Positions 20,606-33,806 are shown, counted from the stretch's first letter. The stretch is DNA of 64,000 bases from Henricia sp. BOLD:AAB3569 (GCA_037783545.1 JBBELK010000062.1:1550001-1614000); one strand, 5' to 3'. Program-made: numbers and translations. Notes: generated from the letters alone by a model not told the origin.

Positions 20606-23600
20606 CACTTCACGAAATGTTACCATAGGTGTTGTTACTTGGTGATATGTACAAATGTATACTTATTTTTTTTATAAGTAGTTTGGAAGCATGACAATGG
20701 GAGACTTTTGGCTATCCTGGTTTGGACACAAGAGGGCGCCCTTCACGATCCCGGAAGTGATTTTCTTCTGACTTCGGTCTCGTTTGTTTTACGTGTGGAC
20801 GTAAATTTCTTCAATTTCAGAGCTCTATTTCTCAGCAATGAAGTCCCGTACAGTCAGTCCGCAGCGCACCCGATAATGAGGTCAAATACCCAATTTTATC
20901 TGCGCAGCTCATTGGCGTGAACGCACCGCGAGAAAGTCCGGGATGTTCGCGAGATTTCGTTGGCCTTATTTCGTTGCTCGCAACCGTTTTTAACGGGTAG
21001 TTGGTGGCCAAGTTGGCGGGGTAAGTTTGTAGAATAATTCTTCCTCTTTCGATTGATGTATATTTTGTCACAATTTGGGTCATTGTTTAGTTGGTAATTG
21101 TGTAAATCTGAAGTGATGGGTCGTATCGTGGATTTTGAGGGGGTCAATTGGTTTGTGATTCCTGACTGGACTAGACAAAACTTTGGAAAACAATAGCGTT
21201 TTTCCGATAGATGAAGACAAGTGCTTTCGTTTAACGTGCCATGTGGCTTGCTGAAAGAGTTTTTTCAATGGTTTTTGCGCTACGATTTTACCGCGAGATT
21301 TCACCCTTTTAGCAGTGCGATGTTACTGTGGCTGCACACGTACGTACGTACGTTTGCACGCAGACATTGTAGAAATGCGCCTAAACACATTCATGACAGT
21401 CAACTCGACCGTTGGACCAACTCGTCCGTTGGACCAACTCGTCTGTTGACCGACTCGACTTCAAAGTTGAGGGAAATTTGGGGAGTCGATCATGGCTTTA
21501 GACCTTGAGTGCAAAACATACGAGCCAGGCTGACAAATTGTTAAGTCTTTCCAGGCCTCGAAATAACCAACGGCACCACGGCAAATTGCCATTGGTGCCC
21601 TATGCTTTTGCCGTGTTGCCCTTAAAAAGTTCTAACACAAATTTTCAATTTCTTCATTCAGGTGCCCTTTACTAAGAGAAAATTGCTGTGCCCTTTTGAA
21701 AATAATTTCGAGGCCTGTCTTTCTTCACACAATTTAAAAGAAATCTTAAATTTGTTTATCCCACTTATGTTTTTCTTAAGGTATGCCTATTAAGTTGGAA
21801 TCATGTCAAGTCGCCACCTTATGTACCCTTTCCAACTCGCCCCCTGACCGACTCGCCCCCTGATATCATCGATGCAGTGATTTACGCAGTTGCAATACCG
21901 TAACTATATGCATTTCTTAACGCGTTATGGTTACTGTAACTATATATAGCCACTGCGATTTTTTAAGTGTTTCCTCAGGAAATGTTAAATTTTCCCCACT
22001 CAAAATGTGGGTTAAACCTGCACGGCACAACACCCCCTCCCCCTCCCCTTGATGTTATTATTAGTGCTCACTAATTTTGTTTTAACTATTTTAAATTACT
22101 GCAGTGGTCATCATGCATGGGGACCTGCATATGTACATGTATGCAGCATCAGAAGCACAATGGCAAAGTTCATCTGAGACACGTCTCCTGACAACTTCAC
22201 AGAGACTCCGGCAATTATTCCATGGTAATTTTAGTTATTCTAACCATGTTCTAACTCACTCACTTGTCTTTTGACATAGTGTCAAGCATTCTGCCAAGGA
22301 ACATAAAAACATACATTTACCGTTAATTAAGTTGCAGTACTTATCCTATAAAGAAATGTGGCAGTGTGTGTATTTATGCAAGACTTTTATTTGCAGGGTT
22401 TGTACCAGTGTGCTATTTTAATTACAATGTATGTCAAAATTGTCAACTGATATTAATAACTTGTACTTCATGTTTGTTATGCATGTTAGTGCAAGTCCCA
22501 CCTAGAGTTTAGATGTACATGTACCTGTATATAATTTTAAACCAGCTGATGAGAGATACAACCTATATTTTATTTTTGGGATCTGTGCAGCTTGAAATAC
22601 ATGTACAAGCAATGAACCATATATTTTGTATCGTCATACATGTATTTGTCTTTTACAGTTGATCCAGTATACTTTAGCAACTCTAATCAGACAGTGTTTA
22701 CATGTGTGGCAGTTATCAAGTTTTAAAAAACGTTTTATAATATTTATGTAATTATACACTCTCTGCAACAACAGAACCTGTTGTGACTATTCCGCTGGTG
22801 GTTTTTCATTATGGTTACATTTTTGGCAATAATAACGGTTTTGAAATCCACCATATGTCAATCATAAGTCATGTAGTTGTTTTAACAGATTTATTTATCA
22901 GTTGCTGTGTAGTATCCAAAGATGTGTGACATTGAATAAATTAAAAAGAACCGTTAACAATCTGTCATGTTTCCTGTGTCATATAACCCTTTTCCCAACT
23001 GGACTGATTACTGTTTAAAATTTATTTGGGCAGATGGAGGCATAGAACAAGGAACCAGAAGATTAGGAAATTACTTCAATCTTGTGTAAACATAAAAATA
23101 AGCTTCAGATCCTAGCTAAGTGATTTTTAGGAAAAAATGATCAAAACTAAGATTGAATACACACTTGGCTATGCTTTGAGAATTTTTACACCGGTTTGAA
23201 TTTAACTCGATTTATGGGGGCTTAACTATACTGTTCGAAGAAGAGAAAAGGAAATCAAGGTAGACCTATACATGCATTCAATAACTAGCTCCATGGTACA
23301 ACCCACGAAAACATTGGTGGACTTGAAACCAGTCTAATCTGGAACTAGCAATGACGTCATCGTTAGCCAATCGGACTACAGGAAACTATGCGGTGCCACG
23401 GCGGTAATTTTGGGTTTGTGTTTTTGGGGAATGCCGTTGGATTTCGCTGTTTCCTGACTGGACTAGACAAAAGTACGTACAATTTTCATTATTTATGGGT
23501 AGAATATTACATATTCTTTGTATAAAAGGTAAACATGGACTGCTGCAAGTAGTGACAAAGGGAGATATTTGCCGATGTTTTGGGTGTCTTTTGTCGTCTT

Positions 23601-24559
23601 TTTTGACGTGTTTTTTCTTGAATATTTCTCAACACAAAATACAAAAAAAACATAAAATAGTGATACTCGACGACAGATATGTTTCTCATCTTTCCGAAAA
23701 TCCTACTCTTATTGTTCAGATCCCTAGAAATGAATGAGAAATCCTTGGTTTTCGACAGGCTGTTCAAGCTCATTAAATATGCAAGACTGCAACTGGCTGA
23801 AGTCACGCGTGCATACTGTGCACATAAAAGGAAGCACTTTTGTGTGCGCTGCGGACTGACTGCGTACATCCTGTATTTTTGTGGTGTGTGGCGGAAGGAC
23901 TAGTCATGGTTTTCTAAACAATACATACAAACTGAGAAAGTTGTGGAGTTTATCTATAAAAACGGCAATAGTGGTCAACAGCGGCGCGCGGCGGCGGCTT
24001 TGGTGTACTTCAAGCGTGTACGTCACTCACCGCTGTGTAAATTTATGGCTGTACGCACTAAACCATGGAGGAAGAAACAGACGGAGCGCACTCAATGCAG
24101 TGTGTCGCTTTTCGGACGACTTTCACCGGTTTAAAGACGATTGTATGAGCAGTGTTCATGTCACATTTCCTCCATGATGTCACTATCAATTTCCATTTTT
24201 TGTTGAAAAAAGAGCAAAATGTCTTACCCCCACCCCCAGTCACTTCATTAAAACTTTGTGAAAACAAGTTTAAATGACACATGCAGTGTTTGAATTTGTA
24301 AAAACACAAATTAGGCCAAAAATTAGTCTTCCAAAATGATGCGGTGATGCGTTTTTGTTTTATTATTATTTTTGTTTTGGTAAGGGGATTCCAAGCAATA
24401 AAGTCAAGTTGACATGAAGCCAACAGGCATGTTTATAATCGAAACACTCAACAACAAAAAACCTTTGACGCAGAGGGTTGAAAGTGACGCGTCCACGATA
24501 GTTTTTTGTTTGTGTTTTTGACTTACATGTGTAACGTGATATCAATTTTCACCCGAGAG
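20606..24559. other. Gene-poor stretch
   Basis: No convincing gene is seen. CCAACTCGTC-type short repeats occur at 21413-21460 and 21825-21860. The word TTCCTGACTGGACTAGACAA is present at both about 21160 and 23450. A weak candidate exon lies at 22105-22224. GC-rich patches near 23990 have no supported frame. Confidence 0.5.
22105..22224 (+). CDS. Weak candidate exon, unknown gene
   Basis: A 120-bp stretch between GCAG and GTAATT is open in one frame with two bases before and one after, matching the phase of 17895-17969. It contains 'VIMHGDLHMYMYAASEAQ'. No family is recognised and it may be fortuitous. Confidence 0.2.
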
Positions 24560-24745
24560 GCATGGTTAAGTACCACCCCCACCCCCAGACTACCACACCT
24601 CGGACATGAGAATTGTCACTTTTTGAGTGACAACATCGCAACCCCTGGGCCAAAATTTGTGACAATATCTCCACCTTGGAACATCTGGTCAATGCCGAGG
24701 CATGTTACCAAGTCCCCACCCCACCCTTCGGACAATGCCTGCAGG
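24560..24745. repeat. Degenerate CCCCACC / GTCACTTTTT repeat
   Basis: Words such as TTGTCACTTTTT, CAACCCCTGGG and CCACCTTGG recur here and at 50140-50345 in the same order, so the two are copies of one decayed repeat. Confidence 0.45.
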
Positions 24746-27037
24746 GAAGGGGTAGAATGTTGATAAAACATTTGCATACATGTAAGAATGAAAGAAACAA
24801 AATTATTTTTGCTTGCTATTTTGTTAATGGTTTAGAAAACTATAAATATAAGTGTACATGATAAATCTGCATAGAATATACCAAATAATGTTCATTTTCA
24901 ACATAATTGCAGAATACCCTGCAATTCTTAGTCCGTGTAGCATTAGGTAGACATGGCTTCGGAGGATTGTATTACGAAGGAAAGTTTGGTCCGAGAACGA
25001 GTCAATAAAAGCACGTGCAACATCAGTTTTGAGTTGCAGGGTATTCCGCAATTGCTTTCAAATGTTCTACATGTAGTTTTCAAATTACCACCTGCTGACA
25101 GGGCCGTGTACGGAATTGAGCAGTTGGCCATTACACAGTATGAGACTGGCTGAAAAAGAAATTCCAAGAGTTACATAAAAGACACCCGTAAATTTGCCAC
25201 TTCTAATTTTGGGTTTTCTATCAAATCAGCATGTTCTGATGTCTGTTAAATCATTTTGAGGAATACAAGTAATGGTCAACTTATCAACTATGGGGCTAAA
25301 AGAAACATGACGATTGTTAACTTGAGACTATCGGCAAGTTTAAGCTGACATAACATTAATAAGCTCTTGACTAAGAAATAAAAAAAAGAAACAAAAAACT
25401 CAAAAAACAAAAAGCTTATATGTACTGGTAAATCCATGCAATGTACATTTACAGTCCTCAATGTTCCTGCCAGTTGCTTGGTTTTAAAAGCTTTTTAGAA
25501 TGTGTAAACACAGGAAATTAAAAAGTATTTTAGCTCAATAAAATAATTAAATGGCAACAAAATGTTGATTTATTTTTGATTTTTTTTTTTACCATTGATA
25601 ATTTGAGCATACAATTTTTTTCCATCACATGATTGAGCTGCAAAAATCAATGTTACAATACATGTACACAAATTCACAAAATTAAAATTAATTCAGTCAT
25701 TTCACAAATGTCGACTCTGCTGCCATGAAGGCATAACCATCCTGACTGCCCATGGAAGAATGCCTGATCTGAATCATTTGGATTTCCTGGAAAGCCTTGA
25801 CTGCTTCATTTCACATGTCGGGAATCTGTCAGAGAAACGAGTCATAAATAAAACAAGAGGTTACTTCACTCCTATTAAATTGAAACATTAAAGATACTTT
25901 TTTGACGGTTTGAATTCCCTTTATTGGTCGCCAGGAAATTGTTGAATGTTTTTTACTTCCCTCACTTCCCTTTAAAATATTTGCACGTTTTGGTGGTTTT
26001 TAAGTTTTTATGAGAAGAATAAGTGGCGACCAGTAAACGGAATTCTTTCCGTTTTTACAAAATTAGTCTGCCTGCTGTATAATAGGCTTAACTTCACATC
26101 AAAACAAAAGCAAATGTCTACAGGTATGTTTACAACAAAAAAAAGATGTGAATATTACTTTATGATGTTCAAGTTGAGATTCGCACTGAGGTGAAGACTG
26201 AAGCAAGACCTAATTTGTGAGATCTAGCTTTTACCTGCTTGCTGTCCTTGTGGATGCCTTTAAAAGCCATAATGTGTGTGGAGTTGACATCACGTTTGTT
26301 GATTGTTCCTCACACTGTTGTAGACCCCATTTCTGGCAAAACAAAAATAAATAAATAAAATGTTAGAACAAATTTCTAAGCATTAGGCTTACACTGGGAA
26401 AATGTGTATTTGGTTTTACCACTTCAACCTTCATTTGTGATGAGTAAAAAATAAATAAACATATTAGTATTAAGAGATATCTCAAAAATATTATTAAAAT
26501 ATATATATATACCACTCATTGCCAAGTCTGTCAAGAACAGCATAATTCCATGACCAGGTCTATGCTATGGTCAGCGCCAGTGTAGCCTAGGCCTGGATTA
26601 GAAATGGAATAGGCCTCGTGGACATGCACATGACTATGAAAATGGAAAGGTACGTTGAAGAAAAACAATAGACTGCATTTCCTCTGAAGAGATGGGAATG
26701 TAAAAATCACAAATCTGATGATCAGAGTTCAGACTTTCTTCCAAGTTCATGGCATGCCATTTTCACTCCATTGTTAGACGTTTAACATGTTTAAGCAGTT
26801 AATCAATTGTACTCGGATTTCCATTTCAGTAGCCAAAGCAAGGCCTAAGTTTGGCGAGGCCTCGACTCGACACGACAGCCTAAATTATGCAGGCATGTGC
26901 TTCTAGTTCTACACAACCGTCCGATATTGTATATGCACTGTTGGCATCGTGCACACACTACATGTATACATCGTAACACGATCAACCTCATGCATGACCG
27001 AAAACAAAATGACAAAAACAACCGTGCGTTTACTTAC
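24746..27037. other. Gene-poor stretch
   Basis: An inverted pair (TTGCAGAATACCCTGCAA near 24907-24925 and TTGCAGGGTATTCCGCAA near 25035-25053) surrounds a 66-residue frame at 24953-25153 that I do not accept as a gene. Possible downstream exons of the gene starting at 27093 (around 26220-26335 and 25700-25840, minus strand) could not be joined in frame. Confidence 0.4.
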
Positions 27038-27093
27038 CTCTTGGCAACCAACGTTTCCGCGCGACGTTTCAGCTTTTCCTTTTCAAAGTCCAT
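27038..27093 (-). CDS. Possible first coding exon of a small minus-strand gene
   Basis: ATG at 27093-27091 opens 18 codons (MDFEKEKLKRRAETLVAK) that end in AG directly before a consensus donor GTAAGTA (27037-27031), phase 2. Highly charged helical composition and a perfect donor argue for a real exon. No family is recognised and the next exon is unresolved. Confidence 0.35.
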
Positions 27094-27831
27094 TTTTAAA
27101 GTTCTTCAATGGTTGATTTTTCATGATGACTGTTTGGGCTTTCCATCGTTGATTAATGTAGGGTTTCACGGCGACATTTCCAACCGCATTTTTAGCACGA
27201 AAATACGTGTAATGCAATGGCTGTCATCGTGGCGCGAAATGCGCTGGGACCGTATGTTTGGCGCCCTCTGTTAATATTGCTCCTCAAAAGTCTCCCATTT
27301 CAATCCTCGTGCGCGCTGTCAGTCCGCTTTGCGAGCGTCGTGCGTCCATAGCCCATACTTCATAGGAACGCGTACAATACACACGGCGTACGCGCGTTTT
27401 GGAATAGCCGTGAGCGCTTTAAACCCGCGCGGTTAGCTCATGCAGCCCATTGTGTCGTCATTTGCCCATAGTTTTCCAAGTCACGATTTTCAATGCACGA
27501 TCGTTGGTTTATAGGTCTCTGCATCACCGTAATTTATGAATGGCGCCCTCTGCCGGTCACGTACGGAAGTCGACATTTGGTGGCTTATGCATTGTTTTAC
27601 GCAAATTTTTACTTGGCTGAACTTTGGCCTTTAATTGACCCAGGACGGAGGAATCATATGAAAATGACTCCACCAAGCAAATTGTAGCCCATGATCTGAT
27701 CTATAATGTCTGCTAAATATGAAGACCCTGGATCATGTGGTTTTATAGAGGGAAACATTTTAAAAAGTGCATATTTTGGTAATTTTTATCTGCTGTCTCA
27801 CGATGCAGTCAGCGAAAAAAGATTGTTAATT
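27094..27831. other. Stretch without recognised gene, flank of the satellite array
   Basis: It contains GGCGCCCTCTG words at about 27256 and 27543. The second, GCGCCCTCTGCCGG (27543-27556), is again CTCF-core-like on the minus strand. If 27093 is a start codon, this is its promoter and 5' leader. Confidence 0.4.
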
Positions 27832-27950
27832 GGCTTTCCGCACTCCTGCGGAAAGCCTTTGAAACTGTTCTGATTTTTTTTTTTTTTTTGGCTTTCCGCA
27901 CTCCTGCGGAAAGCCTTTGAAACTGTTCTGATTTTTTTTTTTTTTTTTTT
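27832..27950. repeat. 5' module of the array, two copies plus poly-T
   Basis: The hairpin GGCTTTCCGC / GCGGAAAGCC around ACTCCT, followed by TTTGAAACTGTTCTGA and a T run, occurs at 27832 and again at 27890. The same double module recurs inside the array at 33690-33806. Its 10-bp word is the inverse of GCGGAAAGCC near each unit's 3' end. Confidence 0.85.
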
Positions 27951-28401
27951 AGCTTTTTTTATTCTTCTCCCAAAACCCCATAGACAAAGCGCATGGTTTT
28001 TCGGCCTGGCAAAATGGTCACTTGCAAAGCTCGGATCATCATCAAACTTGGTCACAACAATCACCTCATAATGAAGTACTGCACAAATGTGTTTACATTT
28101 TGATGACGTCATCAAGTGTCAGATTACAAGCGTTTGAAATATATGGCCTTCAAATTTAAACTTCTGTAAAAATTCAACCGTTTGAGATACAAACTTTATT
28201 CTTTCGGCAATGGTCATGACTATCCAAGGTCTAAATTTCATACACAGACATTGACCTTGAATCTTGCTTCCTATTGGTCGAAAACGAGGCTGCCCTGTCA
28301 TTTAAAACTGGTAGCAGATACAGAGATCGGGTCAAAAGTGTTAGTCTCAAGACCTCTTGGGCATTCCAAAAATACCAAAAGTTAAGTCGTGACACAAAAG
28401 A

Positions 28402-28415
28402 GCGCCCTCTAGCGG
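28402..28415 (-). promoter_or_regulatory. CTCF-core-like motif, first of 19 in the array
   Basis: The minus strand reads CCGCTAGAGGGCGC. Equivalent words start at 29389, 30386, 31268, 32255, 33252, 34258, 35248, 36227, 37115, 38105, 39197, 40187, 41424, 42411, 43394, 44280, 45268 and 46250, all in the same orientation. The third-monomer variant reads TCACTAGAGGGCGC, equally close to the consensus. Confidence 0.45.
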
Positions 28416-28497
28416 CAAGTTGAAAAATGGCCAAAACCTATTTTGAAGAGATGTCTGTGGCGAAGTTTTTGCAAATTGGCCAAAAATTGGTGCATAT

Positions 28498-28518
28498 GTT
28501 CACTGAGGGTCAGTGAAC
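28498..28518. repeat. Perfect palindrome with 3-base centre, recurring in monomers
   Basis: GTTCACTGA and TCAGTGAAC flank GGG. The layout resembles inverted steroid-receptor half-sites with spacing 3, though the half-site is not a standard one. It recurs in most first and second monomers, where the second type has one changed end base. Confidence 0.7.
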
Positions 28519-30786
28519 ATGCCCATACCTTCAAAAGTTTGATGACGTCACCAGGTGTCAAATTACACTCAGTTGAACATGCGTTCTTCTAACGGTTATA
28601 TATAGAGAACGAAAAGGCCGATGGAGGTTAAATTTTGTGTTTTAGGTTTGTTGTGACTTAGTCTAATGCATATTAGCAGCAACATTTGGTGGCGTAACGA
28701 TGACGTCATCAAATAAGCCCGTTTGTGCAGCATACATTTGCCAAGGTCGTTCACTTCCTCTAATGGGCGTATGACCTTGAAACCTAGCAGGGACGTAGAC
28801 GTGGTCATTAACATATAACATACCAAGTTACATTAGTGTGACGTCCTTTGTTGATTTGTTATGAATTTTTGAATCTGGCAACATATACCACAGCATACAC
28901 ACAGTGCAGTATATACGGGTGTACATAAGCATGAACAATATGCATACATCTGCACTACCCAATTTCCCATAGACAAAGCACATAGTCTATCTCGCTGCTA
29001 GAAGGGTCGCTTGCAAAGCTTGGATCATCATCAAACTTGGTCACAATAAGGAACCCATACTAAAGTACTATACCAAAGAGGTTACATCTTGATGACGTCA
29101 CCAGGGGTCAGATTACATGTGTCTGAAATTTAATGCCTTAAAAATTCAAAAATCTGTAAAAATTCAACCGTTTGAGATACAAAATTTGTTTCGGCAATGG
29201 TCATGACTGTCCAATGTCTAAATTTCATGCAGAGACAATGACCTTGAATCTTGCTTCCTATTGGTCGAAAACGAGGCTGCGTTGTCATTTAAAATTGGTA
29301 GCAGATACCGAAATTGGGTCAACGTTGTTAGTCTCGGGACCCCTTGGGCATTACACAAATACCAAAAGTTAAGTCGTCACACGAAACAGCGCCCTCTAGC
29401 GGCAAGTTGAAAAATGGCCAAAACGCATTTTGAAGAGATGTCTGTGGCGAAGTTTTTGCAAATTGGCCCAAAATTGGTGCATATGTTCACTGAGGGTCAG
29501 TGAATATGCCCATACTTTCAAAAGTTTGATGACGTCACCAGGTGTCAAATTACACTCGCTTGAACGTGCATCCTTTTAACAGCTATATCTAGAGAACGAA
29601 ACGGCCGATGAAGGTAAAATATTTTGTTTCAGGTTTGTTGTGACTTGGTCTAACGCATATTAGCAGCACAATTTGGTGGCGTAACGATGACGTCATCAAA
29701 TAAGCCCGTTTGTACAGCATACATTAGCCAAGGTCGTTCACTTCCTCTAATGGTCGTATGACCTTGAAACCGAGCAGGGACGTACACTTGGTCATTAACA
29801 TATAACATACATGTACCAAGTTACATTAGTGTGACGTCATTTGTTGATTTGTTATGAATTTTTGAATCTGGCAACCTATACTACAGCATACACACAGTGC
29901 AGTATATACATGTATACGAGTGTACATAAGCATGTACAATATGCATACATCTGCACTATCCCATAGACAAAGCACACGGTCTGTCTCGGTGCTAGAAGAG
30001 TCGCTTGCAAAGCTTGGATCATCATCAAACTTAGTCACAATAAGGAACCCATAGTAAAGTACTATACCAAAGAGGTTAGATCTTGATGACGTCACCAGGT
30101 GTCAGATTACATGTGTCTAAAATTTAATGCCTTACAAATTGAAAAATCTGTAACAATTCAACCGTTTGAGATACAATCTTTATTCTTTCGGCACTGGTCA
30201 TGACTATCCAAGGTCTAAATTTCATGCAGAGACATTGACCTTGAATCTTGTTTCCTATTGGTCGAAAACGAGGCTGCCTTGTCATTTAAAACTGGTAAGC
30301 GATGCCGAGATCGTGTCAACGTTGTTAGTCTCGGGACCCCTTGGGCATTCAAAAAATACAAAAAGTTAAGTCGTCACACGAAACAGCGCCCTCTAGTGAC
30401 GAGTTGAAAAAAGACCAAAACGTATTTTGACTTGGTCAAATGTATATTATCAGCTAAATATTGTGACGTCACGATGACGTAATCAAATAAGAGTTCCTCA
30501 AGTATACATTAACCAAGGTCGTTTACTTTCTCCATTGGTCGTATGACCTTGAAAACTATCAGGTGCCTGGACCTGGTCATTAACATGTAACATACCAAGT
30601 TACATTAGTATTACATGCATGATTTGTTGATTTATTATGAATTTTTGAATCTTGTCACTGTGCATACTGTACATGTATATGTACGGTATGTGTTTATATT
30701 GTACAAAGTGTACATGTAGTATTATACAGCATGCAGTTTTACATGCATACAAACATATAAAAAAAGAAAAGCGGAAAGCCATATGC

Positions 30787-30812
30787 TCTGTTATCAACAG
30801 ACATACCTCTAG
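30787..30812 (+). other. Helitron-like 3' terminus (hairpin plus CTAG)
   Basis: TCTGTT / AACAGA form a 6-bp stem with loop ATC, then 7 bases, then CTAG followed by T. Helitron 3' ends have a short hairpin about 10 bases before CTRR, with T following (established). The same end closes all seven units, at 30812, 33678, 36647, 38740, 40964, 43820 and 46679. Confidence 0.5.
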
Positions 30813-30816
30813 TTTT

Positions 30817-33678
30817 AGCTTTTTTTATTCTTCTCCCAAAACCCCATAGACAAAGCGCATGGTTTTTCGGCCTGGCAAAATGGTCACTTGCAAAGCTCGG
30901 ATCATCATCAAACTTGGTCACAACAATCACCTCATAATGAAGTACTGCACAAATGTGTTTACATTTTGATGACGTCATCAAGTGTCAGATTACAAGCGTT
31001 TGAAATATATGGCCTTCAAATTTAAACTTCTGTAAAAATTCAACCGTTTGAGATACAAACTTTATTCTTTCGGCAATGGTCATGACTATCCAAGGTCTAA
31101 ATTTCATACACAGACATTGACCTTGAATCTTGCTTCCTATTGGTCGAAAACGAGGCTGCCCTGTCATTTAAAACTGGTAGCAGATACAGAGATCGGGTCA
31201 AAAGTGTTAGTCTCAAGACCTCTTGGGCATTCCAAAAATACCAAAAGTTAAGTCGTGACACAAAAGAGCGCCCTCTAGCGGCAAGTTGAAAAATGGCCAA
31301 AACCTATTTTGAAGAGATGTCTGTGGCGAAGTTTTTGCAAATTGGCCAAAAATTGGTGCATATGTTCACTGAGGGTCAGTGAACATGCCCATACCTTCAA
31401 AAGTTTGATGACGTCACCAGGTGTCAAATTACACTCAGTTGAACATGCGTTCTTCTAACGGTTATATATAGAGAACGAAAAGGCCGATGGAGGTTAAATT
31501 TTGTGTTTTAGGTTTGTTGTGACTTAGTCTAATGCATATTAGCAGCAACATTTGGTGGCGTAACGATGACGTCATCAAATAAGCCCGTTTGTGCAGCATA
31601 CATTTGCCAAGGTCGTTCACTTCCTCTAATGGGCGTATGACCTTGAAACCTAGCAGGGACGTAGACGTGGTCATTAACATATAACATACCAAGTTACATT
31701 AGTGTGACGTCCTTTGTTGATTTGTTATGAATTTTTGAATCTGGCAACATATACCACAGCATACACACAGTGCAGTATATACGGGTGTACATAAGCATGA
31801 ACAATATGCATACATCTGCACTACCCAATTTCCCATAGACAAAGCACATAGTCTATCTCGCTGCTAGAAGGGTCGCTTGCAAAGCTTGGATCATCATCAA
31901 ACTTGGTCACAATAAGGAACCCATACTAAAGTACTATACCAAAGAGGTTACATCTTGATGACGTCACCAGGGGTCAGATTACATGTGTCTGAAATTTAAT
32001 GCCTTAAAAATTCAAAAATCTGTAAAAATTCAACCGTTTGAGATACAAAATTTGTTTCGGCAATGGTCATGACTGTCCAATGTCTAAATTTCATGCAGAG
32101 ACAATGACCTTGAATCTTGCTTCCTATTGGTCGAAAACGAGGCTGCGTTGTCATTTAAAATTGGTAGCAGATACCGAAATTGGGTCAACGTTGTTAGTCT
32201 CGGGACCCCTTGGGCATTACACAAATACCAAAAGTTAAGTCGTCACACGAAACAGCGCCCTCTAGCGGCAAGTTGAAAAATGGCCAAAACGCATTTTGAA
32301 GAGATGTCTGTGGCGAAGTTTTTGCAAATTGGCCCAAAATTGGTGCATATGTTCACTGAGGGTCAGTGAATATGCCCATACTTTCAAAAGTTTGATGACG
32401 TCACCAGGTGTCAAATTACACTCGCTTGAACGTGCATCCTTTTAACAGCTATATCTAGAGAACGAAACGGCCGATGAAGGTAAAATATTTTGTTTCAGGT
32501 TTGTTGTGACTTGGTCTAACGCATATTAGCAGCACAATTTGGTGGCGTAACGATGACGTCATCAAATAAGCCCGTTTGTACAGCATACATTAGCCAAGGT
32601 CGTTCACTTCCTCTAATGGTCGTATGACCTTGAAACCGAGCAGGGACGTACACTTGGTCATTAACATATAACATACATGTACCAAGTTACATTAGTGTGA
32701 CGTCATTTGTTGATTTGTTATGAATTTTTGAATCTGGCAACCTATACTACAGCATACACACAGTGCAGTATATACATGTATACGAGTGTACATAAGCATG
32801 TACAATATGCATACATCTGCACTATCCCATAGACAAAGCACACGGTCTGTCTCGGTGCTAGAAGAGTCGCTTGCAAAGCTTGGATCATCATCAAACTTAG
32901 TCACAATAAGGAACCCATAGTAAAGTACTATACCAAAGAGGTTAGATCTTGATGACGTCACCAGGTGTCAGATTACATGTGTCTAAAATTTAATGCCTTA
33001 CAAATTGAAAAATCTGTAACAATTCAACCGTTTGAGATACAATCTTTATTCTTTCGGCACTGGTCATGACTATCCAAGGTCTAAATTTCATGCAGAGACA
33101 TTGACCTTGAATCTTGTTTCCTATTGGTCGAAAACGAGGCTGCCTTGTCATTTAAAACTGGTAAGCGATGCCGAGATCGTGTCAACGTTGTTAGTCTCGG
33201 GACCCCTTGGGCATTCAAAAAATACAAAAAGTTAAGTCGTCACACGAAACAGCGCCCTCTAGTGACGAGTTGAAAAAAGACCAAAACGTATTTTGACTTG
33301 GTCAAATGTATATTATCAGCTAAATATTGTGACGTCACGATGACGTAATCAAATAAGAGTTCCTCAAGTATACATTAACCAAGGTCGTTTACTTTCTCCA
33401 TTGGTCGTATGACCTTGAAAACTATCAGGTGCCTGGACCTGGTCATTAACATGTAACATACCAAGTTACATTAGTATTACATGCATGATTTGTTGATTTA
33501 TTATGAATTTTTGAATCTTGTCACTGTGCATACTGTACATGTATATGTACGGTATGTGTTTATATTGTACAAAGTGTACATGTAGTATTATACAGCATGC
33601 AGTTTTACATGCATACAAACATATAAAAAAAGAAAAGCGGAAAGCCATATGCTCTGTTATCAACAGACATACCTCTAG
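30817..33678. repeat. Array unit 2 (copy of unit 1)
   Basis: Offset from unit 1 is exactly 2866 with no indel noticed. All stretches compared are identical, so it is a very recent duplication or an assembly duplicate. Confidence 0.9.
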
Positions 33679-33689
33679 TTTTTTTTTTT

Positions 33690-33775
33690 GGCTTTCCGCA
33701 CTCCTGCGGAAAGCCTTTGAAACTGTTCTGATTTTTGGCTTTCCGCACTCCTGCGGAAAGCCTTTGAAACTGTTC

Positions 33776-33806
<31 letters not shown>
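33690..33806. repeat. Internal 5' module of the array
   Basis: Two GGCTTTCCGC / GCGGAAAGCC hairpin modules separated by a short T run and followed by a T run of about 26, as at the left edge. It marks units 1-2 and units 3-7 as two blocks. Confidence 0.85.

Larger units (their letters stand above)
27951..30812. repeat. Array unit 1 (three monomers)
   Basis: I count nine exact TGACGTCA octamers, six exact TGACCTTGA nonamers and three CTCF-core-like words (28402, 29389, 30386) here. It appears identical to unit 2 wherever compared. Confidence 0.9.

Noticed and set aside
24953-25153. 66-residue frame MASEDCITKESLV...
   Set aside because: It lies within an inverted-repeat pair, has an in-frame stop upstream and no recognised family, so evidence is too thin.
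26215-26335. Minus-strand exon between TTGCCAG and GTAAAAG
   Set aside because: One frame is partly open (ending HIMAFKGIHKDSKQ), but it cannot be joined in phase to the ATG exon at 27093 without an unseen exon.
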